Part shown: positions 55,061-64,000 of the stretch, one piece after another
Numbering within the stretch: the stretch's first letter is position 1
How the letters are laid out: each line of letters opens with the position of its first letter
Assembly: GCA_001602455.1 (NCBI GenBank)
Contig: CP012157.1
Span: 2,289,733-2,353,732, forward strand
Source: Betaproteobacteria bacterium UKL13-2
GTDB lineage: Bacteria > Pseudomonadota > Gammaproteobacteria > Burkholderiales > Usitatibacteraceae
Direction of reading: 5' to 3'
Length of the DNA stretch: 64,000 bases
Notes under the pieces: generated by a model
Told to the model about the DNA's origin: nothing
Databases searched by the model: none
The model's input: the letters and a program-made list of their open reading frames with translations, nothing else
Translations under genes and position numbers: made by a program

Positions 55061-55132
55061 ATGGCCCGCCTTCCCCGCTACGTGATCCCCGGCCAGCCGC
55101 AGTACATCATCGAGCGCGGCAACAATCGTCAG
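55061..55132 (+). pseudogene. RAYT (REP-associated tyrosine transposase) N-terminal remnant
   Basis: ATG at 55061 opens MARLPRYVIPGQPQYIIERG then NNRQ, the hallmark N-terminus of Y1_Tnp REP-associated transposases. Homology stops after about 24 codons. The remnant lies 75 bases from MITE copy 4 and before a hairpin-rich tandem repeat. Confidence 0.75.
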
Positions 55133-55206
55133 TTTTTTATTAGCATGGGATTGGTTTGTCACCATTCTTCTTCCTTCAGGTTAACCATCACACCGTCGAA
55201 CGCAAG

Positions 55207-55269
55207 GGGAACTTCTATAAACCTGCCGCGTGGGCGAATTTCGCGCCTGCGGTGCTTTCGACAAGTCCC
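55207..55269. mobile_element. MITE-like element, copy 4 (63-bp internal-deletion form, TSD CAAG)
   Basis: GGGAACTTCTATAAACCTGC at the left and GACAAGTCCC at the right, with the core deleted. CAAG flanks both sides (55203-55206 and 55270-55273). It sits in the gap after the RAYT remnant. Confidence 0.7.
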
Positions 55270-55392
55270 CAAGAGTACACTCCTCTATTGGCGGACATCT
55301 TCAGCCATAAATGCTTGAAGAGTGCCGTCAATAAAGGACTTTTTTAACTTGAAAATTCTATTGATCCGGCAACTAAATATGGTGAATTTCGC

Positions 55393-55912
55393 CCGCTCCC
55401 GCGAACAACCCCTGTGGTTGTGCTCGAGCAGGTCAACTTGGGTCCCCGCCTTCGCGGGGACGGGGATAGATCAACAGCCACTAAACCAATACTCCCCCGC
55501 TCCCGCGAACAACCCCTGTGGTTGTGCTCGGGCAGGTCAACTTGGGTCCCCGCCTTCGCGGGGACAGGGATAGATTAACAGCCACTAAACCAATACTCCC
55601 CCGCTCCCGCGAACAACCCCTGTGGTTGTGCTCGAGCAGGTCAACTTGGGTCCCCGCCTTCGCGGGGACGGGGATAGATTAACAGCCACTAAACCAATAC
55701 TCCCCCGCTCCCGCGAACAACCCCTGTAGTTGTGCTCGGGCAGGTCAACTTGGGTCCCCGCCTTCGCGGGGACGGGGATAGATTAACAGCCACTAAACCA
55801 ATACGCCCCCGCTCCCGCGAACAACCCCTGTGGTTGTGCTCGGGCAGGTCAACTTGGGTCCCCGCCTTCGCGGGGACGGGGATAGATTAACGACCACTAA
55901 ACCAATGCTCCC
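55393..55912. repeat. 104-bp tandem repeat, five copies (family B)
   Basis: TCCCGCGAACAACCCCTGTG (or a one-base variant) recurs at 55397, 55501, 55605, 55709 and 55813, exactly 104 bp apart. Each unit also holds GGTCAACTTGGGTCCCCGCC, the hairpin CCCCGCCTTCGCGGGG and CCACTAAACCAATACTCC. Substitutions between units are very few. Non-coding. Confidence 0.93.
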
Positions 55913-56051
55913 GCGCCCCCGCGAACAACCACAAGGGTTACGCCGGGACGACAGGCTAAGGCTAGCGCATTCACAGACACCTCAAAGGATTGAATCGCCC
56001 ATGCGAGCGCTGTGCAGTCGACCGGCGGCACGAGCTTAACCCGTCCCGCCC

Positions 56052-56741
56052 TTATTGAATCAGACCGTCAGAAATGGTCAGCGTGCGCTGCATCTTTGCA
56101 GCGAGAGTCGGATCGTGGGTGACCATCACCAATGCGGTGCCGATTTTGGCGTTGAGGCGCAAGATGAGATCAAACACGCCATCGGCTGTTGCCCGATCGA
56201 GGTTGCCCGTTGGCTCGTCGGCCAACACACAAGTCGGTCGGGTCACCAGCGCGCGCGCCACCGCCACCCGCTGACGCTCCCCGCCGGATAGCTCCCCGGG
56301 TTTATGCGTGAGTCGGTGCGACAGCCCCACTTCACCGAGCATGTCGGCGGCTTCACGATGTATTTGCTGCTCGCTTAATGATCGTTTGCCGAGTTGCACA
56401 CCGATCCACAGCGGCATGGCGACGTTCTCCAGCGCGGTAAATTCGCCGAGCAGATGATGAAACTGATACACAAACCCGAGCGCCTCGTTCCGTCGTGCGC
56501 CCTGTGCCACCGCCGATTGTTGGTCCATGCGTTCGCCGAGTAGCGAAACCTCGCCCGACGTCGGCGCATCGAGCCCGCCCAAGATATGCAACAAGGTCGA
56601 TTTGCCGGAACCGGAGGCACCAACAATGGCGAGGGTCTCCCCCTTGTGAATATCGAGCGAAATGCCCCGCAGCACCTCTACCCGTTGTTCACCTTGTTCG
56701 AAGGATTTGGTCAAATCGCGACATTGCAAAACGGCGGACAT
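56052..56741 (-). CDS. lolD: LolD, lipoprotein-release ABC ATPase (intact copy)
   Basis: A 229-residue ATPase that powers extraction of outer-membrane lipoproteins from the inner membrane. Start ATG 56741 gives [17 protein letters not shown]. Walker [10 protein letters not shown], signature [15 protein letters not shown], Walker [13 protein letters not shown] and the switch His in MVTHDP are all present. It is 13 bases downstream of the lolC stop. Upstream of it here, only a truncated lolC remains (see duplication). Confidence 0.93.
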   Translation of the reverse strand: MSAVLQCRDLTKSFEQGEQRVEVLRGISLDIHKGETLAIVGASGSGKSTLLHILGGLDAPTSGEVSLLGERMDQQSAVAQGARRNEALGFVYQFHHLLGEFTALENVAMPLWIGVQLGKRSLSEQQIHREAADMLGEVGLSHRLTHKPGELSGGERQRVAVARALVTRPTCVLADEPTGNLDRATADGVFDLILRLNAKIGTALVMVTHDPTLAAKMQRTLTISDGLIQ

Positions 56742-56754
56742 CAGTCGTACCCCA

Positions 56755-57473
56755 TTAGTCGTACCTGAGTGCATCAACCGGGTTGACCTTCGATGCGCTC
56801 CAGCTCGGATAGAGTGTGGCCACCAATGCGAGCGCCAATGCAATCACGGCAGTGACCCACACGTCCGCCCAGCGCAAATCACTTGGCAGTGAACTCAAAA
56901 AGTAAATCTCCGGCGACAACACGCGGAAGCCGAATGCGGATTCGACTGCGGAAACGACGGCACCGACATTGAGGGCCAACAGCACCCCACCCACCACGCC
57001 CAACACCGTACCAATCGCGCCGACTAACGCGCCTTGCACCAAGAATACCTGCATGATTATTCCCGGGGACGCACCGAGCGTGCGCAAGATGGCGATGTCT
57101 GGATGTTTATCGCGCACCACCATCACCAAGGTCGAGACCAAGTTAAAAGCTGCCACGGCAATGATGAGCGTGAGGATGATAAACATCATACGTTTTTCGA
57201 TTTCCACTGCGCGGAAGTAAGTCGCGTTTTCCACCGTCCAATCCTGCACCACGCCATCGAACTTGAGATTGTCTTGCAGACGACGCGCAATCGACCTTGC
57301 CTCGTTTACATCTGCCACTTTTACCCGCAAGCCGGTGACGTTGTCCCCCAGACGAAACAGCACCTGTGCATCGCGTAAGTGAATCAATGCGAGATTCAGA
57401 TCGTATTCGTGGTGACCTGACGAAAACACGCCAACCACGGTAAAGCTGCGTAGCCGTGGCTGCATGCCGACGG
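56755..57473 (-). pseudogene. lolC: LolC/E permease, 3' part in duplication copy 1
   Basis: The C-terminal 235 or so residues of the permease (from MQPRLRSFTVVGVF through FtsX-type helices to NPVDALRYD), intact to the stop but cut at its upstream end by the duplication junction. It supplies the undamaged sequence of the part that is frameshifted in copy 2. Confidence 0.85.
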
Positions 57474-57595
57474 CACAAGGGTTACGCCGGGACGACAGGC
57501 TAAGGCTAGCGCATTCACAGACACCTCAAAGGATTGAATCGCCCATGCGAGCGCTGTGCAGTCGACCGGCGGCACGAGCTTAACCCGTCCCGCCC

Positions 57596-58283
57596 TTATT
57601 GAATCAGACCGTCAGAAATGGTCAGCGTGCGCTGCATCTTTGCAGCGAGAGTCGGATCGTGGGTGACCATCACCAATGCGGTGCCGATTTGGCGTTGAGG
57701 CGCAAGATGAGATCAAACACGCCATCGGCTGTTGCCCGATCGAGGTTGCCCGTTGGCTCGTCGGCCAACACACAAGTCGGTCGGGTCACCAGCGCGCGCG
57801 CCACCGCCACCCGCTGACGCTCCCCGCCGGATAGCTCCCCGGGTTTATGCGTGAGTCGGTGCGACAGCCCCACTTCACCGAGCATGTCGGCGGCTTCACG
57901 ATGTATTTGCTGCTCGCTTAATGATCGTTTGCCGAGTTGCACACCGATCCACAGCGGCATGGCGACGTTCTCCAGCGCGGTAAATTCGCCGAGCAGATGA
58001 TGAAACTGATACACAAACCCGAGCGCCTCGTTCCGTCGTGCGCCCTGTGCCACCGCCGATTGTTGGTCCATGCGTTCGCCGAGTAGCGAAACCTCGCCCG
58101 ACGTCGGCGCATCGAGCCCGCCCAAGATATGCAACAAGGTCGATTTGCCGGAACCGGAGGCACCAACAATGGCGAGGGTCTCCCCCTTGTGAATATCGAG
58201 CGAAATGCCCGCAGCACCTCTACCCGTTGTTCACCTTGTTCGAAGGATTTGGTCAAATCGCGACATTGCAAAACGGCGGACAT
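57596..58283 (-). pseudogene. LolD, copy 2, two single-base deletions
   Basis: Same sequence as the intact lolD apart from a missing C near 58206 (in the RGISLDI region) and a missing T near 57686 (close to the end). The first shift breaks the protein before Walker A. Confidence 0.85.
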
Positions 58284-58296
58284 CAGTCGTACCCCA

Positions 58297-59579
58297 TTAG
58301 TCGTACCTGAGTGCATCAACCGGGTTGACCTTCGATGCGCTCCAGCTCGGATAGAGTGTGGCCACCAATGCGAGCGCCAATGCAATCACGCAGTGACCCA
58401 CACGTCCGCCCAGCGCAAATCACTTGGCAGTGAACTCAAAAAGTAAATCTCCGGCGACAACACGCGGAAGCCGAATGCGGATTCGACTGCGGAAACGACG
58501 GCACCGACATTGAGGGCCAACAGCACCCCCCACCACGCCCAACACCGTACCAATCGCGCCGACTAACGCGCCTTGCACCAAGAATACCTGCATGATTATT
58601 CCCGGGGACGCACCGAGCGTGCGCAAGATGGCGATGTCTTATCGCGCACCACCATCACCAAGGTCGAGACCAAGTTAAAAGCTGCCACGGCAATGATGAG
58701 CGTGAGGATGATAAACATCATACGTTTTTCGATTTCCACTGCGCGGAAGTAAGTCGCGTTTTCCACCGTCCAATCCTGCACCACGCCATCGAACTTGAGA
58801 TTGTCTTGCAGACGACGCGCAATCGACCTTGCCTCGTTTACATCTGCCACTTTTACCCGCAAGCCGGTGACGTTGTCCCCCAGACGAAACAGCACCTGTG
58901 CATCGCGTAAGTGAATCAATGCGAGATTCAGATCGTATTCGTGGTGACCTGACGAAAACACGCCAACCACGGTAAAGCTGCGTAGCCGTGGCTGCATGCC
59001 GACGGGGGTCATCGAGCCTTGCGGCGTCATGAGTTGGATACGATCCCCAACATTGACCATTAGCGCCCGAGCGAGGTAAGAACCCAACACGATGCCGTAC
59101 TCTCCGGGTCGCAGATCGGTGGTCTTTCCGATCCGCATTTTGATACCGATATCAGATACCGACGCCTCAAGCGCCGGGTCAATGCCGCGAATACCGACCC
59201 CGCGCACACTCTGCCCGATTGACAGTAGCCCCTGACCGTTCACAAACGGCGCAACACCGATCACGTCTTTTTGCGCCTGGGTTTCGGCGAGGAGCTTCGG
59301 CCAGTCCGCCAACCCCTTCTCGAAATTCAAGATCTGGATGTGGGAGGCGACGCTGATCATGCTGGCGCGAACTTCCTTCTGAAATCCATTCATCACTGAC
59401 ATGACCGTGATAAGCGCGGTGATACCCAATGCGATCCCGAGCATGGAGGCCAAGGAAATGAACGAGACAAACCCGCTACGTCGTTTGGCGCGGGTGTAAC
59501 GCAGGCCGATAAAGAAGGGAAGTGAACGCAAGATGTCGATTTGTGCAGGGTGAAATGATGCCGCGTCGAAGTCTGCCAC
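58297..59579 (-). pseudogene. lolC: LolC/E permease with intact N-terminus but frameshifted 3' part
   Basis: The N-terminal 320 residues are good: LRYTRAKRRSGFVSFISLAS, first membrane helix, the periplasmic domain and the second helix (FIILTLIIAVAAFNLVST). A seven-base deletion near 58637 then shifts the frame, followed by two more deletions before the stop position. Joined with the copy 1 sequence, it would be about 430 residues, normal for LolC/E. LolCDE is essential in related bacteria, so a whole gene is expected; this suggests that the lesions are artefacts. Confidence 0.85.
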
Positions 59580-59599
59580 AAATGTGCGGATAATTCGGC

Positions 59600-60669
59600 A
59601 TGGCGCACATCAAATCATCCGAACCACCCAAAAATCTAACGCTGCTGCTATCGGACATACTGCCGCCTGCAGGGTTCACCCACCCGCGCCCACCCCGGTC
59701 ATCGATGCCCTGCTCCACCGCAGCCGTGTGCTGGTCGCCCAGCCCGCCGCGCTCGAAGCCGCCCTGCTCCGCGCCTTTGGCCTGCCACCAACCACCGGTG
59801 TGGCACCCCTCACCCGCTTGGCGGACGCAGGCTGCCCGCTCGATCAAGCGTGGTTGCGTGCCGACCCGGTTCACCTCGCCATTAGCCGCGATAACGCCCA
59901 GCTTTTTGATAGCCATGTCATCGACCCAACTGCCGAGGAAATGGCGGCAATCGCGGCCACCGTAAATGCCCATTTTGCAAGTCAAGGCATTAAGGTCGAG
60001 TTTCCCGATCCGGCGCGTGGTTATATCGCCACTGAAACGAACAACTTGCCGAATTCGACGCCACTTTGGCAAATGGCGGGGGCGAACGTCTTTGATCACC
60101 TGCCGCTCAGTAAGACCCGCACCAACTGGCGCGCGATCAGCAACGAAATGCAGATGTTGCTGCATGAACACCCGATCAACCAGACACGCGCCGCCAATGG
60201 GAGTCCGGTGATCAACGGCTTGTGGATTTGGGGTGGCGGCACGGTCGAGACGGTGCTCTCGGCATCCGATCCTGCTACCGAGTCGCCGACGTTCACCCAT
60301 GTCTTTGCGAGGCTGGCGTTGGCACGCGGGTTAGCAATGGCAAAAGGACTCGCGTTAGCGACACTTCCGCCGCGCTTTGATGCTGGTCTGATCCAGCAAG
60401 ACTCGCTGGTGGTTCTACATACTGCCACCCGCGAAATTCGTGGGCAATCACGCGAAACCTGGCCCGCAGAAGTCGCCGCGATCGAACGCGATTGGGTGAC
60501 ACCGGCCGTTGCCGCCCTAAACGTCGGCGAGCTTCACGCGCTGACACTCCTGATACCGTGTGAGTCGGTGACGCTCACCATCAAAGTAGCGCCCAACGGC
60601 ATCAAAGCCAAAGTGTTGAGTTTGGCGGGGCTGTTGACGGGCAAGAAATCGTTGGGCGGTTTTGCCTAA
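59600..60669 (+). CDS. Phosphoglycerate-mutase-like protein, probable early frameshift
   Basis: A protein of the type found before recJ in betaproteobacteria, often annotated as a cofactor-independent phosphoglycerate mutase or regulatory protein. The ATG at 59600 gives MAHIKSSEPPKNLTLLLSDI then LPPAG, a fitting N-terminus. From about 59680 the coding frame is the -1 frame (TPVIDALLHRSRVLVAQPA) and continues to the stop at 60669, with GLWIWGGGT near residue 220. An uninterrupted frame from 59584 exists, but its first 35 codons look like noise. One missing base near 59665-59690 would restore a single gene. Enzymatic role doubtful. Confidence 0.7.
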
Positions 60670-60738
60670 TCGCCTAACCACATAAGCGCCTAACCACCTA
60701 ACCGCCTAACCACCTAACCACCTAACCGACCGATCACC
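60670..60738. repeat. Short CCTAACC tandem between the mutase-like gene and recJ
   Basis: GCCTAACCACCTAACC-type units repeat about seven times at 8-9 bp period directly upstream of the recJ start. It leaves no clear Shine-Dalgarno for recJ. Confidence 0.8.
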
Positions 60739-62448
60739 ATGCGAGAAATCTTCACCCGCAGTTTTGATCCCGCGGCCTACGCATCGTTGGTGGCGCAAAA
60801 CATCGATCCGCGAATGGCAAAACTCTATGCAGGACGGGGAGTTTCAGACACTTTTGCCTTGAACACCAAGCTGGATGCGCTCCTTGCGCCAGCGCTTTTA
60901 AGCCATATCGACACTGCCGCGACCTTTCTGGCCGACGCCATCTCCGCCAAAAAACGACTGCTGATTGTTGCCGATTACGACGCGGATGGTGCCACCGCGT
61001 GCGCCGTCGGCATTCGCGCACTGCGACAAATGGGTGCCATCGTCGATTTTCTGGTGCCAAACCGGTTCACGCTCGGTTACGGCCTGACGCCCGAAGTGGT
61101 TGATCTCGCGCTCACCCACCAAACGGGCAAACCGGACATCATCATCACGGTGGACAACGGGATTGCCAGTGTTGAAGGCGTGGCACGCGCCAACCAGCAC
61201 GGCATCGATGTGGTGGTGACCGATCACCACTTACCGGGCGCCTCGCTACCGGACGCGGCGGTGATTGTGAACCCCAATCAGCCCGGCGACACCTTTCCAT
61301 CAAAAGGCTTGGCCGGTGTCGGCGTGATGTTTTATACGATGCTGGCACTGCGGGCAGAATTGCGGCGGCGCGGTACTTTTACGGGCATGGGCACGGCGGC
61401 AGGGGGCGAGCCCAACCTCGCCGACCTGCTCGACTTGGTTGCACTTGGTACGGTCGCTGACGTGGTCAAGCTCGAACACAACAACCGTATCTTGGTCGAG
61501 CAAGGCTTGCAGCGTATCCGTGCTGGGCGGGCTTGCAAAGGCATCGCTGCGCTGCTGGCAGTCGGTGGACGTGACGCCAGCCGTGCATCGACCTACGACC
61601 TCGGCTTTGTATTGGGCCCGCGCGTCAACGCCGCTGGCAGGCTGGAAGACATGTCTGTCGGTATCGCGTGTCTGCTGACCGATGACACCGCAACCGCCAC
61701 GCGCCTAGCCGCGGAACTAGACCACCTCAATCGTACCCGGCGTGTGATCGAAGCCGATATGAAAGAAGATGCGACGGCCTCAATTGATGCAATGGATGTT
61801 CACAACCGTTATGCGCTGTCGCTGTTCGAGCCCGGCTGGCATCAGGGGGTCGTGGGCATATTGGCGGGACGGATTCGCGAGCAGACTCATCGGCCAGTGA
61901 TTGCATTCGCGCAGGACGGAATGGGTAACTTGAAAGGTTCAGGGCGCTCAATTCCGGCACTGCATATGCGCGACGCGCTCGACCTCATCACCAAACGGCA
62001 CCCTACCCTCATCGAAAAATTCGGTGGTCACGCCATGGCGGCGGGGCTGACAATTCGCGAATCCAACTTGGCAGCGTTTGCGCTGGCCTTTGAGCAGGTC
62101 ACGCGCGAGCTCTTGACGCCAACGGACTTGCAAGAACGTATCGAGACCGACGGTAGCCTCGCGGCGGGTGAGCTCGATTTCGATTTTGTACAAGCGCTCG
62201 AAGCCCAAGTGTGGGGACAAGGTTTTGTGACGCCGAGTTATGTAGGTCGTTTCAAACTCCTGGAACAACGGGTGGTCGGCGAAAAACACCTAAAGCTCAA
62301 ACTCAGTCTGGGCGGCGAAACATTCGACGCGATGCGTTTTGGTTCGCCCGATGCGCTGCCCGCTTCGTTCGACGCGGTTTACAAGCCTTCGATCAATACC
62401 TTTCGCGGCAATTCGGTGGTGCAACTGATGCTCGAACACGTCACTTGA
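60739..62448 (+). CDS. recJ: RecJ single-strand-specific 5'-3' exonuclease
   Basis: A 569-residue DHH-family nuclease for recombination and mismatch repair. Motifs: VADYDADGATACAVG (about residue 77), VTVDNGIAS with DNG, VVTDHHLPG (the DHH motif), and GPRVNAAGRLEDM. The DHHA1 domain has GGHAMAAGL (about residue 430), then an OB-like end. Normal length, all metal ligands visible. It follows the mutase-like gene on the same strand, the standard betaproteobacterial order. Confidence 0.96.
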   Translation: MREIFTRSFDPAAYASLVAQNIDPRMAKLYAGRGVSDTFALNTKLDALLAPALLSHIDTAATFLADAISAKKRLLIVADYDADGATACAVGIRALRQMGAIVDFLVPNRFTLGYGLTPEVVDLALTHQTGKPDIIITVDNGIASVEGVARANQHGIDVVVTDHHLPGASLPDAAVIVNPNQPGDTFPSKGLAGVGVMFYTMLALRAELRRRGTFTGMGTAAGGEPNLADLLDLVALGTVADVVKLEHNNRILVEQGLQRIRAGRACKGIAALLAVGGRDASRASTYDLGFVLGPRVNAAGRLEDMSVGIACLLTDDTATATRLAAELDHLNRTRRVIEADMKEDATASIDAMDVHNRYALSLFEPGWHQGVVGILAGRIREQTHRPVIAFAQDGMGNLKGSGRSIPALHMRDALDLITKRHPTLIEKFGGHAMAAGLTIRESNLAAFALAFEQVTRELLTPTDLQERIETDGSLAAGELDFDFVQALEAQVWGQGFVTPSYVGRFKLLEQRVVGEKHLKLKLSLGGETFDAMRFGSPDALPASFDAVYKPSINTFRGNSVVQLMLEHVT

Positions 62449-62635
62449 TTGCTCGATCGATGCACTGCAAGCTTTTGGGCAGCACTACGTTGCTGGTTTT
62501 TCGACCAGCCACTAGCTGCAATATTTCCCACGACCGAATCTGATAACTTCTGTGAAAAGCATCCCATCCTTGAAGGGATGCGAGAACAGCTCGGCTTACT
62601 AATCAAGCAGCCGCACTTATTCGGCGCCTAGAATT

Positions 62636-64000
62636 TCAGTTTGGTGCGCTGCGCACTATCCTGACGCACTCGATGCCCCCCCTCGCCGCTAGGGACATTT
62701 CAAAGGCCTTACCGTCACGAATATCGTAAATTCGATCTGCAAATTTCCATACCTCTGGCCGGTGCGAGCAAAGTATTAGCGTAATGCCCAATGTTCTGAG
62801 GTTCGCCAATATTTGTGACTCACCTTCCACATCTAAACTCGATGTCGCTTCATCAAACACCAGCATTTTTGGGCGGCCGATCAACGCCCTTGCTAGCAAA
62901 ATGCGCTGCCGTTGACCGCCAGATAAGCCAGTCATACCTTCGCCAACGCCGGTATTGAGCTGCATTGGCAACCCCTTTACAAAGCGGTCCAATCCAACAA
63001 TTTGCAGCGCTGTGTAAATTTCGTCATCACTGATGCCGTTAATACTGCCGCCACGAAACAGTAGAATATTTTCTCGAATCGAATCAGTAATGAGCCGATC
63101 CGTTTGCAGTACTGCGCCCAATTTTTTTATGCCAGGTACGACCGGCAAACCATCAATGAGCACTTGCCCATCGCATGGCATGGCGGCGCCACAAATCAAT
63201 TTAATGAGTGTCGTTTTGCCCGCACCAGATGGCCCTTTTACCACCACGCATTCGCCCGCCTTCGCTTGTAGTGACACATCACTAAGCACCCAAGTATCAA
63301 GCGTGCCATAGCGAAAGCTCACATTGTTCAGCCTCAAATCACCCCCAACAATTTCGCGTGTCGCTGTCTTTTTGCGCGGTGTTTCGGCCATCAATTCGGC
63401 GAGTTGCTCGCGCTGCGGTAGTAGCAACGCATGTTGTTGCCATAACTGAAATAGGCTACTCAGTGCGTTAGCAAACTGATCTTTGTATAAACCTGCGGCA
63501 ACAAAAACGCCAAGCGAGTAATTTTCTGTTTTCACAAAATAGCCTGCAAGGCAAACAAAAACCAATTGCTCAAATGTGGAAAGTAAGCTGCCCAGCGATG
63601 ATTGGGTTGCATTCAATTTCGCCCCTGCCAGTTGTACGTCTGCATAGGTGCGTACGCGCCTGCGTAGCGCAGCGCGGCCACGCCACAGGCCGCCGAAGCG
63701 CAGTAGCATCGGCAACTGGCTAATCACATCATAAAAAAAAGCACGCTGTTGCGTTTGCACCTGAATCGTTTTCGCGCTTTGCGACTGCATTGGCGCACGA
63801 AATGCCCAATCCAACCCGCTTGAAAGCAACATCCCGACCAAGCCCGGCACAATCAACCACGGCGAAATGTAAAACATCGCCGCAATGCCCACCAATCCCA
63901 TCAGCAGCGTTGAAAGAAGGCGGTGCATTATTTCGCTATAAAACTGCTGCAACGACAGGAGTGCTTGGTACTGCGTGAAGGCGTAGCCCTGTGCACGCGC
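62636..64000 (-). CDS. ABC exporter with fused permease and ATPase, 5' end outside the window
   Basis: The frame is open to the right edge (ARAQGYAFTQYQALLSLQQF), so the gene starts beyond 64000; the TTG at 63952 is only an internal codon. About 455 residues are seen: transmembrane helices (LLMGLVGIAAMFYISPWLIV), then the ATPase with Walker A GPSGAGKTT, signature LSGGQRQRILLARAL, Walker B MLVFDEATSSLD and SHRPE. It resembles type 1 secretion or bacteriocin-exporter ABC proteins (LapB/CvaB type), which often have an N-terminal peptidase domain; whether it has one is not visible. Cargo unknown. Confidence 0.88.
   Translation of the reverse strand, partial: ARAQGYAFTQYQALLSLQQFYSEIMHRLLSTLLMGLVGIAAMFYISPWLIVPGLVGMLLSSGLDWAFRAPMQSQSAKTIQVQTQQRAFFYDVISQLPMLLRFGGLWRGRAALRRRVRTYADVQLAGAKLNATQSSLGSLLSTFEQLVFVCLAGYFVKTENYSLGVFVAAGLYKDQFANALSSLFQLWQQHALLLPQREQLAELMAETPRKKTATREIVGGDLRLNNVSFRYGTLDTWVLSDVSLQAKAGECVVVKGPSGAGKTTLIKLICGAAMPCDGQVLIDGLPVVPGIKKLGAVLQTDRLITDSIRENILLFRGGSINGISDDEIYTALQIVGLDRFVKGLPMQLNTGVGEGMTGLSGGQRQRILLARALIGRPKMLVFDEATSSLDVEGESQILANLRTLGITLILCSHRPEVWKFADRIYDIRDGKAFEMSLAARGGIECVRIVRSAPN

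Larger units (their letters stand above)
55930..59005. repeat. Tandem duplication of lolD with the 3' part of lolC
   Basis: Copy 1 is 55930-57473 (1544 bp), copy 2 is 57474-59005 (1532 bp). By eye they are identical except for five deletions in copy 2: one T near 57686, one C near 58206, one G near 58389, two bases near 58527 and seven near 58637. The total, 12 bases, equals the length difference. The junction reads GCCGACGG-CACAAGGG. Confidence 0.88.

Noticed and set aside
55393-55912. Regular repeat array considered as a CRISPR
   Set aside because: The whole 104-bp unit is repeated, including what would be the spacer, and no cas genes are nearby.

Overview
The window looks like chromosomal DNA of a betaproteobacterium, probably of the Burkholderiales. 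This rests on the gene set and its order: a monofunctional RelA, an Anbu-type proteasome locus, comEC next to a DUF2062 gene, a lolC-lolD pair, and recJ preceded by a phosphoglycerate-mutase-like gene. I cannot name a genus. Base composition is moderately GC-rich, with one clearly AT-rich stretch at about 52.8-55.0 kb.

Region by region. (1) 1-11.1 kb is one end of an integrated element at a tRNA-Val(GAC) gene. Running inward from the tRNA it has a tyrosine integrase, a TrfA-like replication initiator with four iteron-like repeats, a small HTH protein, a TraD/VirD4-like ATPase, a frameshifted unknown gene, and a three-gene cassette of DNA methyltransferase, SF2 helicase and GIY-YIG nuclease. 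(2) 11.3-23.5 kb carries a DUF808 membrane protein, a 1639-residue secreted repeat protein flanked by long intergenic repeats, a secreted TolB-propeller/amidohydrolase and a vapBC locus. (3) 23.7-36.5 kb is an accessory zone. It holds an intact IS1380-type element, a CoA-transferase, a Xre/RES toxin-antitoxin pair, an IS3 element nested in an identical copy, a DpnII-like restriction-modification operon with two methylases, and an HTH/nucleotidyltransferase pair broken by an IS30 fragment. (4) 37-50.8 kb is mostly core: relA, the Anbu locus (ATP-grasp, alpha-E, Anbu peptidase, large transglutaminase), comEC, a DUF2062 gene and an AlkA-type glycosylase. (5) 50.8-56 kb holds a frameshifted ATL gene, mazEF, a MITE family, AT-rich genes resembling immunity proteins, transposase remnants and a 104-bp tandem repeat. 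(6) 56-64 kb holds lolD/lolC in a tandem duplication, recJ, and an ABC exporter cut by the window edge.

The most notable points are these. The methyltransferase-helicase-GIY-YIG cassette is a candidate restriction/defence system on a tRNA island. A MITE-like family has four copies, each flanked by its own perfect 4-bp target duplication. In two separate toxin-antitoxin loci, antitoxin and toxin share one reading frame, separated by TAG, one sense codon and a non-ATG start. In the lolC-lolD duplication the two copies differ only by deletions as far as I can see, which suggests an assembly artefact. Several other single-base frameshifts nearby point the same way. All assignments come from reading motifs by eye; no database search was run.
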